A DNA stretch of 64,000 nucleotides from DATKZS01 sp035527835 [NCBI: bacterium] (GTDB lineage: Bacteria; RBG-13-61-14), in assembly GCA_035527835.1 (NCBI GenBank), contig DATKZS010000127.1:1-64000 (forward strand), written 5' to 3'. Position numbers and translations under genes: made by a program. A model generated the notes under the pieces. That model did not search any database and was not told the DNA's origin. It saw only the letters and a program-made list of their open reading frames with translations. Position 1 is the first letter of the stretch. Every line of letters begins with the position of its first letter. Shown piece after piece: positions 35,284-46,538 of the stretch.

Positions 35284-37407
35284 TTGTCCCGGATCTATTA
35301 TGGCGTGTGCAACTTCTGCGATTCGAGTTGCGGCTTGGCCATCGAATATGAAGGCGACCGGGTGCTCTCGGTCAAGGGCGACAAAGAAAACGCCTTCAGC
35401 CGCGGCCACATCTGCCCCAAGGGCATGGCTCTCAAGGACCTCTACCATGACCCCGACCGCCTGCGCCGGCCCATGCGCCGCACCGCCGCCGGCTGGGAGG
35501 AGGTGTCGTGGAACGACGCGCTGGATGAGGCCGGGCAACGCATCGCGGCGGTCCAGAAAAAATACGGCCGCCACGCGCTCGCCCTTTATTACGGCAATCC
35601 CACCGCCGGCGACTACGCCCTGCTCCTTTGCCTGCTCCCCTTCATCAAGGCCCTGAGGACGAAGAATATTTATTCCGCGACCTCGCTGGACAGCCTGACC
35701 CGCATGTTGACCTCGCTGTGGCTCTACGGCAGCCAGGCGGTCATGCCCGTGCCCGACCTCGAGCGCACCCGGCTGCTCATCATCATCGGCGCCAACCCGG
35801 TGGTCTCGCACGGCTCCGTCATGACCGCGCCCGACACCAAGCGCCGCCTCCAGGAAATCCGCGAGCGCGGCGGCAAGATCATCGTGATTGACCCGCGCCG
35901 CACCGAGACTGCGGCCATCGCCGACTCTCACCACTTCATCCGGCCCGGCGCCGACGCCCTGTTCCTGCTCGCGTTCATCCACACGCTGTTCGAGGAAGGG
36001 CTGGCCGACCCGGGAGCGCTCAAGGGCAGGATCGAAGGGATGGACGAGCTGCAAAAGATCGCGCGCGAATTCCCGCCGGCGCGGGTGGCCCCGGCCGTGG
36101 GCATCAGCGCGGAGACCATCGCGTCACTGGCCCGCGAGTTCGCGGCCGAGCCGCGCGCCGTCATGTACGGACGCATGGGCGTGTCCACCCAGGAGTTCGG
36201 CAGCCTGGCCACCTGGCTCGCCGACGCGGTCAACATCGTGGCCGGCAAGCTCGACCGCGAGGGCGGCTACATGTTCAACACCCCGGCGGTGGACCTGGCG
36301 GGACTGGCCAAGGTCCTCAAGCAGCCCGGCTTCTTCAACCGCTGGCAAAGCCGCGTCTCCGGGCTCCCCGAGTTCAACGGCGAGTTCCCCGTGGCCGCCC
36401 TGGCCGAGGAAATGGAAACCCCGGGGCCCGGCCAGATCAAGGCCCTCATCACCCTGGCCGGAAACCCCAGCCTCTCCGCGCCCAACGCCCGCCGCCTCGA
36501 CGCCGCCTTCAAGAACCTCGAATTCATGCTCGCCATTGACTTCTACCTCAACGAGACCACGCGCCACGCCCACATCATCCTGCCCCCGGTGTCGCCCCTC
36601 GAAACCGACAACTACCACATCCTCTTTTACGCCCTCGCCGTCCGCAACGTCGCCCACTACACGCCCGCGCTCTTTAAAAAGCCCGCCGGCGCCCGGCACA
36701 ACTGGGAAATCCCGTATCAGTTGATGCGGAGAGTGGACAAGCACAGAGGCGGCGCGGACCGCGTGATCGGCGCCGTCAAGTGGCCGCTGCTGACTTGGCT
36801 AAAACCACGCCGCCAGCTCGGCCTGCTCCTGCGCCTGGGCCCGCACAAGCTCTCCATCGCCAAGCTCCTTAAACACCCCCACGGCCTCGACCTCGGCCCG
36901 CTCGAACCGCGCTTTGACAAGGTCATCGCCACCCGCGACCGCGTGCTCCACCTCGTGCCCCCGGCCCTGGTCCCGGACCTTGGCCGCCTCGAAGCCCGGC
37001 TCGACCGCGCGCCCGACCAACTCCTGCTCATCTCCCGCCGCACCATGCGCAGCATGAACTCGTGGATGCACAACCTGCCCCGCCTGGTCGAAGGAAAGAA
37101 CCGCTGCACCCTGCAGATGAACCCGGCCGACGCTGAGCGGCTCGGCCTGGAACAAGGCGCGCCGGTCAACGTCTCCACCCGCCTGGGAAAAATCGAGGTC
37201 CCGCTGGAAGTGACCGAGGACATGATGCCGGGCGTCGTCTGCATGCCCTTCGGCTGGGGCCACGGCCGCGAGGGATCCCGGCTCTCCGTCGCCGCCCAGC
37301 ACCCCGGCGTCTCCATGAACGACATCACCGACGACGCCCTCTTCGACAAGGTCAGCGGCATCTCCGTGCTCGACGGCATCCCGGTCAAGGTCACACCGGT
37401 GGCCTAG
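35284..37407 (+). CDS. Molybdopterin oxidoreductase with [4Fe-4S] domain
   Basis: 707-residue DMSO-reductase-superfamily protein. C9, C12, C16 and C44 (CNFCDSSC and HICPKG) bind an N-terminal [4Fe-4S] cluster. The bis-MGD-binding core has IIIGANPVVSHGS, VIDPRRTETAAIAD and the C-terminal molydopterin-binding domain (MNPADAERLGLEQGAPVNVS; MPFGWGHG). No twin-arginine signal is present, so it is cytoplasmic. No electron-transfer or membrane subunit is adjacent, so the substrate is unknown. The start is TTG, preceded by GGGGAGGGA; no ATG or GTG is better placed. Confidence 0.88.
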   Translation: MSRIYYGVCNFCDSSCGLAIEYEGDRVLSVKGDKENAFSRGHICPKGMALKDLYHDPDRLRRPMRRTAAGWEEVSWNDALDEAGQRIAAVQKKYGRHALALYYGNPTAGDYALLLCLLPFIKALRTKNIYSATSLDSLTRMLTSLWLYGSQAVMPVPDLERTRLLIIIGANPVVSHGSVMTAPDTKRRLQEIRERGGKIIVIDPRRTETAAIADSHHFIRPGADALFLLAFIHTLFEEGLADPGALKGRIEGMDELQKIAREFPPARVAPAVGISAETIASLAREFAAEPRAVMYGRMGVSTQEFGSLATWLADAVNIVAGKLDREGGYMFNTPAVDLAGLAKVLKQPGFFNRWQSRVSGLPEFNGEFPVAALAEEMETPGPGQIKALITLAGNPSLSAPNARRLDAAFKNLEFMLAIDFYLNETTRHAHIILPPVSPLETDNYHILFYALAVRNVAHYTPALFKKPAGARHNWEIPYQLMRRVDKHRGGADRVIGAVKWPLLTWLKPRRQLGLLLRLGPHKLSIAKLLKHPHGLDLGPLEPRFDKVIATRDRVLHLVPPALVPDLGRLEARLDRAPDQLLLISRRTMRSMNSWMHNLPRLVEGKNRCTLQMNPADAERLGLEQGAPVNVSTRLGKIEVPLEVTEDMMPGVVCMPFGWGHGREGSRLSVAAQHPGVSMNDITDDALFDKVSGISVLDGIPVKVTPVA

Positions 37408-37452
37408 CTTCAGCAGGTGGAATGGTCGCGTATCTGACTCAGTGGGAGCTGG

Positions 37453-37537
37453 TTTCAACACAACGACACAACGGCACAACGATAAATCTTATTCTCCATT
37501 GATCATCGTAGTGCCGTTGAGTCGTTGTGTTGAAAAA
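37453..37537. repeat. Inverted hairpin repeat, 'cacaacgacacaacgg' family (E)
   Basis: Left arm 37453-37483, right arm 37506-37536, AT-rich spacer. It lies between convergent genes and matches the element at 31585-31670. Confidence 0.88.
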
Positions 37538-37585
37538 GGGGCTTATATTGCCCATGGCCGCGCAGACGAGGCAAGAATGGTGGGC

Positions 37586-38500
37586 TCAGGGTTCGAAGCT
37601 GGTGGACACGGAGTTGCCGCCCTTTCTCTTGCTCTCGTACATGAGCTGGTCGGCGCGGCGGATGATTGCTTCGTCGGTGTCGTCGGGGACGGCGAGGGTG
37701 GCGCCGATGGAGATAGTAACGTGGATGATGTTGTCGCCGGAGGATATGGACGAGTGTTCCATCAGGGTCTTCAGCTTGTTGGCGACGGCCTGGAGCTGTT
37801 CCTCGGAGCCGATGTGGGCGATGATGGCGATGAACTCCTCTCCACCCCAGCGCACGATGATGTCGAAGGAGCGGAGGTTGTGGGACAGGGTGCGGGCGAC
37901 CATGCGCAGGACATCGTCGCCCACGTCGTGGCCGAAGGAGTCGTTGATGCGCTTGAAGTGGTCAACGTCAATGAAGAGGATGCCGAAGGGCAGGCCGTAG
38001 CGCTGCTGTTCGTTGATCTTGGAGTGGAGCTGGATCTCGCCGAAGCGGCGGTTGCCGAGCCCGGTCAGCGGGTCGAACATGGCCTGCCGCTGTAGCTCCT
38101 CCATCTCGGAGAGCTCCACCATCTTGCGCGAGTTGTCGCTGAAGATCTCCACCGCGCCGATGATCTTGCCGCCGCCGTCCTTCACCGGCGAGATGCAAAC
38201 GAGCACCGGCACCCGGTGGCCCTCCTTATGGTGCATGTAAACCTCGGACTGCCGGTACTTCCCGTCCGTGAGCGTCTTGGCCAGCGGGCAGGCGGTGTTG
38301 CATAGCTCATTGCCGTCGTCGTCAACGTGCCGGAGCTTGTTATGGAAGCAGTACGTGCCGATCACGTCCGAATCCCGGTACCCCGTGATCTGCTCCGCGC
38401 CCTTGTTCCAATAGGTGATCTTCCGCTCCGGGTCCACGAAATAAACCCCGTCGTGGATGTTGTCCAGGATCACCTTGAACAGCTCGTCACCATCCGCCAT
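37586..38500 (-). CDS. PAS-GGDEF diguanylate cyclase
   Basis: 304 residues. An N-terminal PAS domain (about 5-130; GVYFVDPERKITYWNKGAEQ) is followed by a GGDEF domain with active-site GGEEF and the upstream RSFD (RxxD) inhibitory site five residues before it, so both synthesis of cyclic di-GMP and product feedback are expected. The PAS region includes a CNTACPL segment and a third Cys upstream (TYCFHNK); I cannot say whether it binds a cofactor. No membrane segment. It is divergently arranged with the radical SAM gene. Confidence 0.93.
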   Translation of the reverse strand: MADGDELFKVILDNIHDGVYFVDPERKITYWNKGAEQITGYRDSDVIGTYCFHNKLRHVDDDGNELCNTACPLAKTLTDGKYRQSEVYMHHKEGHRVPVLVCISPVKDGGGKIIGAVEIFSDNSRKMVELSEMEELQRQAMFDPLTGLGNRRFGEIQLHSKINEQQRYGLPFGILFIDVDHFKRINDSFGHDVGDDVLRMVARTLSHNLRSFDIIVRWGGEEFIAIIAHIGSEEQLQAVANKLKTLMEHSSISSGDNIIHVTISIGATLAVPDDTDEAIIRRADQLMYESKRKGGNSVSTSFEP

Positions 38501-38600
38501 GTTTTTGTTTCCCCTGAGTTTCCCGGTTTAAGATTTTTCACTGGTTTCATCATCTCGGATTTGATGAACCTTCATAGTTGCCTCGGCGGGCCGCCCCCAC

Positions 38601-38614
38601 TATATTTAAATATA
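38601..38614. promoter_or_regulatory. 14-bp AT palindrome touching the radical SAM start codon
   Basis: TATATTTAAATATA is a perfect palindrome ending at the base before the ATG at 38615; its last bases plus the start form TATAATG. It may be an operator or an accidental AT-rich melting site. No -35 element accompanies it. Confidence 0.4.
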
Positions 38615-39787
38615 ATGACGGAAGCCCAAAAGTCTAACCTGGGCCCTCCGGCCTTCGAGCAGGGCCCGATCCGCCCGCCCTCGGAGGCCCGCTCGCTGCT
38701 CCTCAGGGTCACGCGCAACTGCCCGTGGAACCAGTGCGAGTTCTGCCCGGTCTATAAGGGGACGCGTTTTACGCGGCGCACGGTGGAGGAGGTGGAATCG
38801 GACATCCGGGCCATGGCCTTCTGGCACGAGCGGGCGGTCGAGGAGTCGTGGCGATTGGGGTTCGGGGGCAGGCTGGACGGCCGCGCCATCCAGTCGGTTT
38901 ACGCGCGCGCCCCCAACAACCCGTACCTCACGTCCATCCTGCTTTGGCTGAGCGGCGGCGGCCAGACGGCGTTCCTGCAGGACGCGGACAACCTGATCCT
39001 CGCGCCCGACGACCTCGCCGCGATGCTCCGGTTCCTGCGCCAGACCTTCCCCGCGATCGGGCGCGTCACCACCTACTCGCGCTCGCGCACGCTGGCCAAG
39101 CGCGGCGTTGCGGATCTGGTCATGCTGCGGGAGGCCGGGCTGGACCGCGTGCACGTCGGGTTCGAGAGCGGCTCGGACGCGGTGCTGGAAATGGTGAAGA
39201 AAGGCGTGGACGGCGAGACGCACATCGCGGGCGGCCGCAGGGTGATGGAGGCCGGGCTGGAGCTTTCGGTTTACGTGATGCCGGGACTGGGCGGCCGGGA
39301 GCGGTGGGAGGAGCACGCGCGGGAGACGGCGCGGGTGCTCTCCGCGGTGGGTCCTCACTTCATCCGCATCCGGCAGCTTGGTCTTCGCGAGGGCATCATT
39401 TTGTTCGAGCGGATGGAAAAGGGCGAGTTCCAGCCGCTGGACGACGTCGAGGTGGCCCGCGAGCTCCGGCTGATGATCGCGGAGCTCAAGGGCATCGGCT
39501 CGTACGTGGTCAGCGACCACGTCCTGAACCTGTTGCCGGAGATCGAGGGAAAACTGCCGGACGACCGGGACCGGATGCTCGCGAAGATTGATGCGTTCCT
39601 CGGCCTGGACCCCGAGGACCAGATGACTTACGTGGTGGGCCGGCGGCTGGGCTTTTTCGATGACCTCTCCGGGCTCGACGATCCGGTGCGGGCCGGCGCG
39701 GCCCGGAGCGCGCTCATGAGGCTGCGCGAGCGGGGCGGGCCCGACGTGGGCAAGACCATCCGCGAGGCCGCGGGGCGGTTTATTTAG
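38615..39787 (+). CDS. B12-independent-type radical SAM protein (COG1032-like)
   Basis: 390 residues. The cluster motif is RVTRNCPWNQCEFCPVYKG, a CX4CX2C spacing instead of the usual CX3CX2C, as in a group of proteins beginning RxTRxCPWxxCxFC. Later barrel segments include DRVHVGFESGSDAVLEMVKKG and VYVMPGLGGRERWEEH, typical of Elp3/MiaB-like radical SAM folds. No TRAM or B12-binding domain is visible. The reaction is unknown. There is no ribosome binding site before the ATG; an AT palindrome abuts it. No partner gene is adjacent. Confidence 0.82.
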   Translation: MTEAQKSNLGPPAFEQGPIRPPSEARSLLLRVTRNCPWNQCEFCPVYKGTRFTRRTVEEVESDIRAMAFWHERAVEESWRLGFGGRLDGRAIQSVYARAPNNPYLTSILLWLSGGGQTAFLQDADNLILAPDDLAAMLRFLRQTFPAIGRVTTYSRSRTLAKRGVADLVMLREAGLDRVHVGFESGSDAVLEMVKKGVDGETHIAGGRRVMEAGLELSVYVMPGLGGRERWEEHARETARVLSAVGPHFIRIRQLGLREGIILFERMEKGEFQPLDDVEVARELRLMIAELKGIGSYVVSDHVLNLLPEIEGKLPDDRDRMLAKIDAFLGLDPEDQMTYVVGRRLGFFDDLSGLDDPVRAGAARSALMRLRERGGPDVGKTIREAAGRFI

Positions 39788-39807
39788 CCACATCGGCCGA
39801 GCTCCGT

Positions 39808-39953
39808 TTTTGGAGTGCGCCGGCACGACGGCGCTTTCATTGGCGCTGAATGTTTCGTGAGAGATTCATGGGCGGGCAGTATCTTGAATCCAATAGGGAA
39901 GCAATAAAATAAATCTTATCCTGTTCATCCTGAACATCCCTGTTAAAATTTTC
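39808..39953. repeat. Single arms of hairpin families H and F
   Basis: Positions 39808-39845 contain TTGGAGTGCGCCGGCACGAC and on, a half-element of the family seen as a pair at 59398-59540. Positions 39917-39951 contain ATCCTGTTCATCCTGAACAT and on, a half of the family at 50508-50588. The second runs into the esterase stop codon. Confidence 0.7.
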
Positions 39954-41562
39954 TCCCCTGCCTTTCCGTCTTCCGGATGTACCAGTCCCACAGCTCGCAG
40001 CGCTGGAACTGCTCCGCGGGCTCGCTGATCACCTTGGGCCCTTCCGTATCGAACACCATGCGCCGCCTCTCCCCGCCCTCGTACGCCGGCCATTCGGGCA
40101 GCCCCGGCCCGTTCGGGTCGCCTTGCTTCGCGAAGTTGCCCCAGTAATCCATCATCGCCGCCGAAACGGGCGCGGCCAAGCCGACGCCCTTCCGGCCCAG
40201 GATGGTCCTGACCATCCCGCGGTCATACGTGCCGAACACGAACGGGACCTCCAGGGCGTGGAACGCGCCGGTAGTGGAGCCGAGCGGCACGTCATCAAAA
40301 TCGAACCGGTAATAATACACGTCGTTCTGCCACCGCGAGATCGCGTCCACCGCGTCGTGCGCGCCGCAGCCCGGGTTGCGGTCGCCATCCATCGTCACGT
40401 ACGCCTCACCCGGCGACCCGAAAGCCGCCGCCGGATACGCCGCCAGGAACTCGTCCGCGTACTTCCCCTTCTCCTTCCTCACCCGCGCCTCGTACTCCTT
40501 CTCATCCATGTTGCGTGCGTCGCGCTCAAGGAGCAGAAAGATCTTGTACTCGTCGCGGTTCGACCCGGCCAGGTAGGGCACGTGGTTATAATCGCCGTCG
40601 CGCAGATGGTCAATGGGCATTTTCTTGAGCAGGTACCCGTCCTCGTGAGGCTTGAACGGACTCGTCCGGCCGGTCGCGTCCCACGGCGCCGACGCCATGA
40701 CCTCTTTTGCCGTCTTTGACCGCAGGCACTCCGCCGCGCCCGGACCCTTGCACCCGAGAGCGGCCGCCAGCTCCCGGCCGTAAGTAAAGCCCTGCTCCAC
40801 GGTCAGCGTCCGGTTGCACCCGCCGCTCTCCTGGATGGCCCGCTGGAACAGCCCGGCGGCCGCCGGCGACGCCATCAGGTTGCAAACGCTCCACCCGCCC
40901 GCGCTCTCGCCGAAGATGGTGACGTTCTCCGGGTCGCCCCCGAACGCCGCGATGTTGTCGCGCACCCACGTAAGCGCCGCGATCTGGTCCATCATTCCGT
41001 AACCGCCCACCGAGCCGGCCGCATCCTCCTTCTGGAAATCCTCATCAGCCAGAAAACCCATCACCCCGAGGCGGTAGTTGATCGTCACCACCACCACGTC
41101 CTCTTTAGCCGCCAGCACGTCGCCCGCGTACATGGCCGACGACCCGCTCCCCATCATCAGCGAGCCGCCGTGGATCCACACCATCACCGGTAAAACCCCA
41201 CTCTTCTCCGGCCGCCAGACATTGAGGTAAAGACAATCCTCGCTCCCCTTCGGCTTGCCCCTTCCGCCCCGCGCCAAGGCCCCGAGCTGCACGCACTCGC
41301 TCCCGTAATGGTCCGCATGAAGCGTCCCGCTCCACTTCTCCGCCTTCTCCGGCCTCCGCCACCGCCTCTCCCCCACCGGCGCCGCGGCATAAGGAATCCC
41401 CAGCCACGCGCATACGCCAGGTGTTTCGGCGTCCATTCCACTGACCGATCCGTGCAATGTTTCAATCACATTAGAACAAGTTAGCTCGTCTGCATGGACA
41501 GGAAAAACGGAGAAGACAAGTAAAAAAATAGCTGCCGTCCCCCAAAAGAAATATTTGGCCAT
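39943..41562 (-). CDS. Exported type-B carboxylesterase
   Basis: 539 residues from MAKYFFWG, with a signal peptide (AAIFLLVFSVFPVHADE). Type-B carboxylesterase/lipase motifs are EDCLYLNVW, the oxyanion region WIHGGSLMMGSG and the nucleophile elbow FGESAGGWS; catalytic Glu and His candidates lie in the C-terminal half. Substrate is an unknown ester. GGAGG precedes the chosen ATG. The final codons overlap a repeat arm, so the extreme C-terminus may have been remodelled by repeat insertion. Confidence 0.9.
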   Translation of the reverse strand: MAKYFFWGTAAIFLLVFSVFPVHADELTCSNVIETLHGSVSGMDAETPGVCAWLGIPYAAAPVGERRWRRPEKAEKWSGTLHADHYGSECVQLGALARGGRGKPKGSEDCLYLNVWRPEKSGVLPVMVWIHGGSLMMGSGSSAMYAGDVLAAKEDVVVVTINYRLGVMGFLADEDFQKEDAAGSVGGYGMMDQIAALTWVRDNIAAFGGDPENVTIFGESAGGWSVCNLMASPAAAGLFQRAIQESGGCNRTLTVEQGFTYGRELAAALGCKGPGAAECLRSKTAKEVMASAPWDATGRTSPFKPHEDGYLLKKMPIDHLRDGDYNHVPYLAGSNRDEYKIFLLLERDARNMDEKEYEARVRKEKGKYADEFLAAYPAAAFGSPGEAYVTMDGDRNPGCGAHDAVDAISRWQNDVYYYRFDFDDVPLGSTTGAFHALEVPFVFGTYDRGMVRTILGRKGVGLAAPVSAAMMDYWGNFAKQGDPNGPGLPEWPAYEGGERRRMVFDTEGPKVISEPAEQFQRCELWDWYIRKTERQGRKF

Positions 41563-41598
41563 TCCAACCTCCTGCTGCGAAATACTCCGGGTCAAATT

Positions 41599-43161
41599 TT
41601 ACAGGTTAAGAAGGTATTGTTGAGGCATCGCCGTACCAAGATCAAGAGCATCAACCAAACTACTCAGCTCGGAGTTCTCTTGTCGTTTGACGCCCTGCAT
41701 TTCCTGCAGGGAAACCATTATTTCGTCCCGAACATCTTCTAGCTTTATCCTTTTTGCCAACTCCAGGATGTTAATTCTCTTCAACACCGCTTTTGTCAAA
41801 GGCCTTTTACTTTCACGAAATGCAATGCTGGCTATGAATTTTTTGCTAAGTGATTGGTTGAGTATGGCCGCGATGACGGCGGCTTGTTTGGGCGATTGGC
41901 ATGGCAGCATATAACATGTGTCATCGCACAACACCGGTTTTGAACCTTTAGGGCCAACCGCAATAAATTTCGGCTCCTTGTGCAACCCGGACACCATTAC
42001 TTTAGATGGCGCGAAGGAATATTTTCCAATTCCGAAAATCGAAAATGGGGGTTTGTTTCGATAGATAGAAGACTTCCTCTTAAAAAACGTATCGTCATGT
42101 TTTGATAAATATGCCCATAAATTGGGAGCAATGGTCTTCAAATATTTGGTGTCCTGACCAACCTCTTTTTGCGTTACAATGACTGCCTTATCTATCGAAG
42201 AGCTCCCGCAATATGATCTAATGTCCGACCCTTTGATTAGCGGGAAAATAAAATCGTTTTCGACTTCCACCCTTTCCGCCAACCCATTTAGCCATTGATC
42301 GCTGTCGCGTCGCCTCAGTTCCAGGATGGGGGCGGCGTCATGCTTTATACCTTGTCTCCATTCAATTGGGCTTTTGCCTTCCAGAAAAGCGACTGATTCA
42401 TAAGCAGTTAAATCGGAAACAGGTTGGCCCTTGATAAACCCGAATGTCGTTGAGGTTGAGACAGCGTCAAGCGAGCGAAAAATATTGGCTTGGTAACTGG
42501 GGACTGATGAACCGATCTGCAAAGAAAATAAACAGGCGTCAACTGCGGCTCCAAACCACTTTGCTGAATCAATTTTCCTTATTTCCGCACCGGCCATTGG
42601 CAGCTTGGCCCGTTGAGCATATTCCAGTACATTCCGAGCCACGGATGTCTTGCATAGAAGAGCGATAGTGGGCTTTTCGGCGGCCAATTCGCTCATGATT
42701 TTCAGCCAGATGTATTCAGCAATGTCAAAGTTTGATTGTCCCGTGATTGCTTCTATGCCCCGCAAGCCTTTAAAGTTGTGCTTGACGGGCAAATTCACCC
42801 CCTCTAATGCTCCGATTTCAGAATTGGTAACCCAGGGTGGATTGCCAATGACAAGCAAAGGGCCTCGGAATTTCCATTTCAGATCTTTGGCCAGGTTGAT
42901 CTGAAAAATGTCCCCTTCAATCACAGTAATATTTTTTGATCGAATGGATTCGGATTGCCTGATATGCTCATGCTGGATTTCGATGCCGATAATCTCCTTG
43001 GGGGGAGATTGAGATTCCACGACACCGCGGAGGAAATGCCCGCGTCCGCAAGTCGGCTCCAGCACCCGTTCCCATTTGTCGCCGATCGGCCCAAGCAAAT
43101 GAAGAATCTTCTTGACCAGCGCCGGGGGAGTCTGAAAGTCACCAAACTGCCTGGCCTTCAT
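41599..43161 (-). CDS. N6-adenine DNA methyltransferase of a restriction-modification pair
   Basis: 520 residues. Motif I is EPTCGRGHFL near residue 36 and motif IV is NPPW at about residue 111, so it methylates adenine N6. The C-terminal half, with segments such as PLIKGSDIR and NKPPFSIFGIGKYSFAPSKV, resembles the target-recognition part of large gamma-type methyltransferases. It starts inside the stop codon of the endonuclease gene (ATGA overlap). The pair is visibly less GC-rich than the flanking esterase and glucosidase genes, indicating horizontal acquisition. Confidence 0.87.
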   Translation of the reverse strand: MKARQFGDFQTPPALVKKILHLLGPIGDKWERVLEPTCGRGHFLRGVVESQSPPKEIIGIEIQHEHIRQSESIRSKNITVIEGDIFQINLAKDLKWKFRGPLLVIGNPPWVTNSEIGALEGVNLPVKHNFKGLRGIEAITGQSNFDIAEYIWLKIMSELAAEKPTIALLCKTSVARNVLEYAQRAKLPMAGAEIRKIDSAKWFGAAVDACLFSLQIGSSVPSYQANIFRSLDAVSTSTTFGFIKGQPVSDLTAYESVAFLEGKSPIEWRQGIKHDAAPILELRRRDSDQWLNGLAERVEVENDFIFPLIKGSDIRSYCGSSSIDKAVIVTQKEVGQDTKYLKTIAPNLWAYLSKHDDTFFKRKSSIYRNKPPFSIFGIGKYSFAPSKVMVSGLHKEPKFIAVGPKGSKPVLCDDTCYMLPCQSPKQAAVIAAILNQSLSKKFIASIAFRESKRPLTKAVLKRINILELAKRIKLEDVRDEIMVSLQEMQGVKRQENSELSSLVDALDLGTAMPQQYLLNL

Positions 43162-43838
43162 GATGACTCTCCTCTGCTCCCCAGAAGATTTTCCACTCCT
43201 TCATTCCCGCCCTTGGCCGCGATGGAAACTATACGGCCATACTGCAATCTCCATTGCAGAGCATTGGAAATAGTCAGGCATCCCGGTTTCGGAGGCTCTC
43301 TTAAAATTCTTTCCGCCAATTGATCACGGCCGATTTCGTCCAATGGCAAGTTGCGCTCCTCCAGAAAAGCAACGATATCGTCCTTATTGCCCGAGCGTTC
43401 AAGGATACCGATAAGACCCTGGGTGGTTTGGAAGTCGGACGTATATTCCCTGTTCACAAAAATAGCATGTTGGAAATTCAGGTGGGCGGACTTTTTGCGA
43501 GGATCATCTTGCTTATCATAAACAAAGACTAGAAGATGATAGCCCAAGCCATAAACCTTCTGACTGGCCGACTTATAAGGGCACGACGATTGGGGTTGGC
43601 GGATGGAAGTCACCTTTAGATCAACTTCCAACTTGGGAAAATCTATCCCACTGGCGGAGCTTCCCGCCTGATAATGATAATATGCCTGAAGATGCTTGTG
43701 AAAAGCATGTTCAACGAAAGTACCAACAGCCTTGCCGTCGGTAACACCAAAAAGCTCAGGAAATCGCCGCTTGTTCATCCCCAGGAGGTATTCCCGGGCC
43801 GATGATTTCAACTTGGACAATGTAAGAATGCCGCTCAT
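43158..43838 (-). CDS. Type II restriction endonuclease (PD-(D/E)XK-like)
   Basis: 226 residues. A probable catalytic core lies at about residues 65-80: GIDFPKLEVDLKVTS gives an acidic residue followed by a D-x-K pair, and RQPQSSCPYKSASQKVYGLGYHLLVFVYDK follows as in several type II enzymes that cut short sites. It is upstream of the methyltransferase and overlaps it by 4 bp. The recognition site cannot be read from sequence. No controller protein gene is visible. Confidence 0.82.
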   Translation of the reverse strand: MSGILTLSKLKSSAREYLLGMNKRRFPELFGVTDGKAVGTFVEHAFHKHLQAYYHYQAGSSASGIDFPKLEVDLKVTSIRQPQSSCPYKSASQKVYGLGYHLLVFVYDKQDDPRKKSAHLNFQHAIFVNREYTSDFQTTQGLIGILERSGNKDDIVAFLEERNLPLDEIGRDQLAERILREPPKPGCLTISNALQWRLQYGRIVSIAAKGGNEGVENLLGSRGESS

Positions 43839-43847
43839 TTGATAATA

Positions 43848-45709
<1,862 letters not shown>

Positions 45710-45722
45710 AAAATATAAAACC

Positions 45723-46355
45723 TCACGCTTCGCCGGTCACCACGTCCCTGGCGTAGTTCCTTCCCGCCGTGGGGTCCGGGCCGTAGAAGTCGGCCCCGAT
45801 CTCGTCGCAGTACTCCTGCCGGATCGGCGCGCCGCCGATCATGATCTTGACCTTGTCCCGGAGACCCGCCGTCTTGATGGCCGCGATGGTGTCCTTCATC
45901 GCCAGCATGGTGGTCGTGAGCAGAGCGCTCAGCCCCACGAGCTGCGGCGCGTGCTGCTTGATCGCGTCCACGAACTTGGCCGGCGCCACGTCGGTGCCGA
46001 GGTCCACGACCTCGAAGCCCGCGCCCTCCATGGTCATGATCACCAGGTTCTTGCCGATGTCGTGAAGGTCGCCCTTTACCGTGCCGATCAGGATCTTGCC
46101 CATCGGCTTGACCCCGCTCTGCACGAGCCGCGGCTTCAGCACCGCCAGCCCGTGCTGCATGGCCCGGGCCGCCACCAGCATCTCCGGCACGAAGTACTCG
46201 CCCTTCTGGAAAAGGTCGCCGACCTCGTCCATCGCCGGGATCATCGCCTCCTTCAGGAGCTTCTCCGGGTCCGCGCCCCCATCCAGGAGCTTCTGCACCC
46301 GCTCCGCCGTGTCCTTGGCCTTGCCGGTCATGATCATCTTCTTCAACTGTTCCAT
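45723..46355 (-). CDS. Corrinoid (B12-binding) methyltransferase protein, MtbC/MttC-like
   Basis: 210 residues. An N-terminal helical cap (1-85) precedes a Rossmann-like cobalamin domain with the base-off signature GDLHDIGKNLV near residue 112, plus SALLTTT and IGGAPI. Such proteins carry the methyl group between a substrate-specific methyltransferase and an acceptor. The start MEQLKK has AGGAGG upstream; the 15 codons above are not used. Three URO-D-family genes lie within 7 kb and are likely partners. A reductive activator (RamA-like) is not seen. Confidence 0.9.
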   Translation of the reverse strand: MEQLKKMIMTGKAKDTAERVQKLLDGGADPEKLLKEAMIPAMDEVGDLFQKGEYFVPEMLVAARAMQHGLAVLKPRLVQSGVKPMGKILIGTVKGDLHDIGKNLVIMTMEGAGFEVVDLGTDVAPAKFVDAIKQHAPQLVGLSALLTTTMLAMKDTIAAIKTAGLRDKVKIMIGGAPIRQEYCDEIGADFYGPDPTAGRNYARDVVTGEA

Positions 46356-46440
46356 GTCTTCCCTCCTTTCAACTCCACGGCCGATCCGCCGCGTTTCCAA
46401 ACTAGCCTAATTCCATGTCGCGCGCAACGGCGCCGGAGCA

Positions 46441-46538
46441 TGTGGCTTGAGGCTTGAGGCCTGAGGCCTGAGGAGGCAGGCGAGGCGCGCATGCCATCTT
46501 CCATCAAGCCCCAGGCCTCAAGCCCCACGCCCCACTCC
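46441..46538. repeat. Inverted hairpin repeat, 'cttgaggcttgagg' family (J)
   Basis: GGCTTGAGGCTTGAGGCC on the left, CCAGGCCTCAAGCCCCACGC on the right. The element runs to the thyX stop codon. Confidence 0.78.
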
